The notes beneath the pieces are model-generated. The model was not told the DNA's origin, ran no database searches, and was given only the letters and a program-made list of their open reading frames with translations. Of a stretch of 7,008 nt of DNA, positions 5,326 to 7,008 are shown piece by piece; positions within the stretch are counted from its first letter, which is position 1, and each line of letters begins with the position of its first letter. The position numbers and the translations under genes were made by a program. The DNA comes from JBAZCO01 sp041654915 (GTDB lineage: Bacteria > Bacillota > Clostridia > Christensenellales > DTU072), in contig JBAZCO010000089.1 in NCBI GenBank assembly GCA_041654915.1, positions 1 through 7,008 of the forward strand. Reading direction: 5' to 3'.

Positions 5326-6579
5326 ATGTCGCTTAAAGAGCGTTTAAAAAACAGTCCATACTTAAATAACTGGAAATATCCCGTTGTCTACTTTGCAATA
5401 AGTATTGCAGTCATTGTGCCTTTCCCGGTGCTATTACACATTGATGTTCTTCGCATATTTAATATATATTATATGACAGCAGCTCCATTTGCTTTCTTAC
5501 TGTATTTTGTGTGGATAGCGGGAGATATGCTGTCGGTAAACTTTGTGATAAAAAACCATCGTCACACACCTCTGCTTTTTAGCTTTATCGTGGTTATGAT
5601 AGGGCTTATGCTCTTTGCAGTGCGGGCTTTTGTTTGGCAGAATATGGAGTTATCCATAGTGTACCTTTGCGCTATACTTTTTATTGTTGCGGTAATTTAT
5701 CATATTGCAAAGTATCGAAACACCGCATCCAACCTAATATCGTTAGGGAGCGTCGTTTTCTTGTTTGCTGTATTGCAATATTGCATTGTTGCAATGCTGC
5801 TTTTGAATTATTGGGGCATAGCGCTTGTTGTATTAGCGGCGGGCGTATTGTTTGGCGGCATCCTTTTTGTTTTTGGTATGTTAAAGAGGAAAAAACACAT
5901 TCCGCCCGAGACAACCCTTGCCGCCTTAGAAGTGCGCTTTGAGCAATATCTCAACAAGGTGTTTAAAGGCTTGCCAATGTCGGAGGACTTAATAGCACTT
6001 AGAGAACAACTTAAACTAGCACTAACTTCCTTTGCCGATGAAAGCCTTATACCAGGCATAGGCGAAAATCAATTATATGGCTATGCTTTAGACAGTTTGG
6101 GCGACTATTCCCCGCTTATCTATCCTCACAGAAAAAATATTTTTGCAAGGCTTGCTGATACTACTAATCGGGTTGCCAATATCCTAGTTGGCGCTACTTT
6201 GCAGCTTGGACTAACCTTTGCCTACACAATTTATTTGGGGACGGGAGATTGGGTGACAAGTACGATTAATGAGCTATCTGCAACTGCGCCCATTGTTTTG
6301 CTAACGATTTTGGTCTTTCTTGTGTTACTTATCACCTCAAGAACAGTAAGAAATTTTATGCAAAAGCGTCATTTTACCACCCCTTTGTGTGTTGGAATTA
6401 TTATATTATTATTGGTTGCAATTACAGTCACACTAGCGTTTGCGCCCACGAATAGTTTGCTTTTTGATATATTTGCAGTGCGCACGCTACTGCTAATTAT
6501 TGTTGGCGGGGTTGCCGCTGTCACGCTAGCTGCCCAAACTATTTTATTCCTATTAAAACGAAACAAGTTCCCCAAATAA
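5326..6579 (+). CDS. Multi-pass membrane protein with internal HAAS-like domain, array copy 4 (diverged)
   Basis: A 417-residue paralogue keeping the full plan: N-terminal SLKERLKNSPYLNNWKYP, membrane segments near 19-38, 47-67, 82-101, 108-127, 138-160 and 163-186, KRKK at 187-190, HAAS-like domain at about 203-265, then segments near 284-304, 320-338, 353-371 and 384-411, and a basic tail. The HAAS-like domain keeps KVFKGLPMSEDL, LREQ, GIGENQLY and DSLGDYS. The TM4-TM6 region is strongly diverged from copies 1-3 (KYRNTASNLISLGS instead of RFRHDEAESIMSYG), so this copy escaped the homogenisation seen in them. The loop motifs remain at 72-83 and 343-354; HRHT replaces HRQT, as in copy 5. AGAGGA (5315-5320) is only five bases from the ATG, rather close. 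It has its own promoter P2. Copy 5 follows after 46 bases with no clear terminator, so the two are probably co-transcribed. Function is not recognised. Confidence 0.88.
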   Translation: MSLKERLKNSPYLNNWKYPVVYFAISIAVIVPFPVLLHIDVLRIFNIYYMTAAPFAFLLYFVWIAGDMLSVNFVIKNHRHTPLLFSFIVVMIGLMLFAVRAFVWQNMELSIVYLCAILFIVAVIYHIAKYRNTASNLISLGSVVFLFAVLQYCIVAMLLLNYWGIALVVLAAGVLFGGILFVFGMLKRKKHIPPETTLAALEVRFEQYLNKVFKGLPMSEDLIALREQLKLALTSFADESLIPGIGENQLYGYALDSLGDYSPLIYPHRKNIFARLADTTNRVANILVGATLQLGLTFAYTIYLGTGDWVTSTINELSATAPIVLLTILVFLVLLITSRTVRNFMQKRHFTTPLCVGIIILLLVAITVTLAFAPTNSLLFDIFAVRTLLLIIVGGVAAVTLAAQTILFLLKRNKFPK

Positions 6580-6625
6580 CTTGCATTGACTGATGAAGCA
6601 ATATGAGCAGAGGTTAAAAAAATAA

Positions 6626-7008
6626 ATGAAACAATATTTGAAAGATAACTTTATTATAATAAAAGAAAGGTTAAAGACCAACCCGCTGTTAGTCAAAAAA
6701 AGGTATCCAATAATCTACTTTTCGCTCACAGGCGCATTGCTTGCCTTGGCATTGCTCACATCGATGAACGATTTGAGCGATGTTGTTTATTCCGAATGGC
6801 TCACAGGTGCGCTTTTGTCGGTACTTTTTACCATACTTCTTTATGTAATATATATTTTAAGCAGAATGCTGTCAACAAATTTTATTATAAAAAACCACAG
6901 GCACACTGCGCTGTTTGGCGGTATGATTGTTGGCATAATAGGCGGGGTCTTGACGATTGTTAGGGCATTTATTTCCCAAACTATCGAGATTGCCACAATA
7001 TACATTTT
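6626..7008 (+). CDS. Array copy 5, N-terminal part only (cut by the window edge)
   Basis: An open frame of 127 codons runs without a stop to the right edge and is clearly a fifth paralogue. IKERLKTNPLLVKKRYPIIYF (11-32, isoleucine-rich start) corresponds to the KERLKNSPY..NWKYPVVYF motif of the others. MLSTNFIIKNHRHTALF (81-97) corresponds to MLSVNFVIKNHRHTPLLF of copy 4, with the usual proline replaced by A95. TIVRAFISQTIEIATIY matches the TM3-TM4 region. Three membrane segments and part of a fourth are visible; the HAAS-like domain would lie beyond the window. Compared with the others it has about eight to ten extra N-terminal residues (MKQYLKDNFI). ATG 6626 is the only ATG before the conserved motif. 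Its ribosome site is weak: AGAGG at 6609-6613 is 12 bases away, so the start is less certain than the identity. It is the most diverged of the five and shares HRHT with copy 4. Confidence 0.8.
   Translation, partial: MKQYLKDNFIIIKERLKTNPLLVKKRYPIIYFSLTGALLALALLTSMNDLSDVVYSEWLTGALLSVLFTILLYVIYILSRMLSTNFIIKNHRHTALFGGMIVGIIGGVLTIVRAFISQTIEIATIYI

Noticed and set aside
5634..5942. Alternative + frame of about 100 codons inside copy 4
   Set aside because: It overlaps the membrane-protein frame, which is conserved among paralogues. The cysteine- and histidine-rich alternative translation is not matched in the other copies.

Overview
The window looks like an AT-rich Bacillota chromosome, probably class Clostridia. 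This rests on low GC, AGGAGG-type ribosome binding sites, TTGNNN-17-TATAAT promoters, and an HD-domain protein of a type I associate with Clostridia. The lineage is judged from sequence character only.

Layout: positions 1-301 hold the 3' end of a threonyl-tRNA synthetase gene, followed by an intrinsic terminator (343-378). A stand-alone HD-domain phosphohydrolase-like gene follows (445-1125). A near-consensus promoter (1163-1191) then opens the main content: five tandem, same-strand paralogues encoding multi-pass membrane proteins (1227-2507, 2557-3825, 3895-5139, 5326-6579, and 6626 to the right edge, where the fifth is cut). A second promoter (5226-5254) with the same geometry lies before the fourth copy, so the array probably forms two overlapping or successive transcription units. 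All genes lie on the + strand; I found no RNA gene, insertion sequence or CRISPR array.

The paralogues share an unusual architecture. A conserved cationic N-terminal motif and six predicted membrane segments come first. Next is a cytoplasmic domain resembling the HAAS / permease-prefix domain (FKGL..., LREQ..., G-I-x-x-N-x-L, SLGD), and then four more membrane segments. HAAS-like domains normally sit at the N-terminus, so an internal one between two membrane blocks is notable. The loops before TM3 and TM9 carry the same short motif, N-F-x4-H-x2-T-P-[LF], suggesting two pseudo-symmetric halves.

Copies 1-3 share near-identical DNA over TM5-TM6, including silent positions, while their predicted outer loops differ strongly. 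Copies 4 and 5 are more diverged. This suggests an array maintained by duplication and gene conversion, with a constant inner face and varying outer face. I cannot assign a biochemical function; sensing, immunity or transport of some outside ligand are hypotheses only.

The first 49 bases form a perfect 15-bp inverted repeat inside the synthetase gene. The encoded residues before the repeat's inner edge do not fit the synthetase family, so the left edge may be a fold-back assembly artefact.
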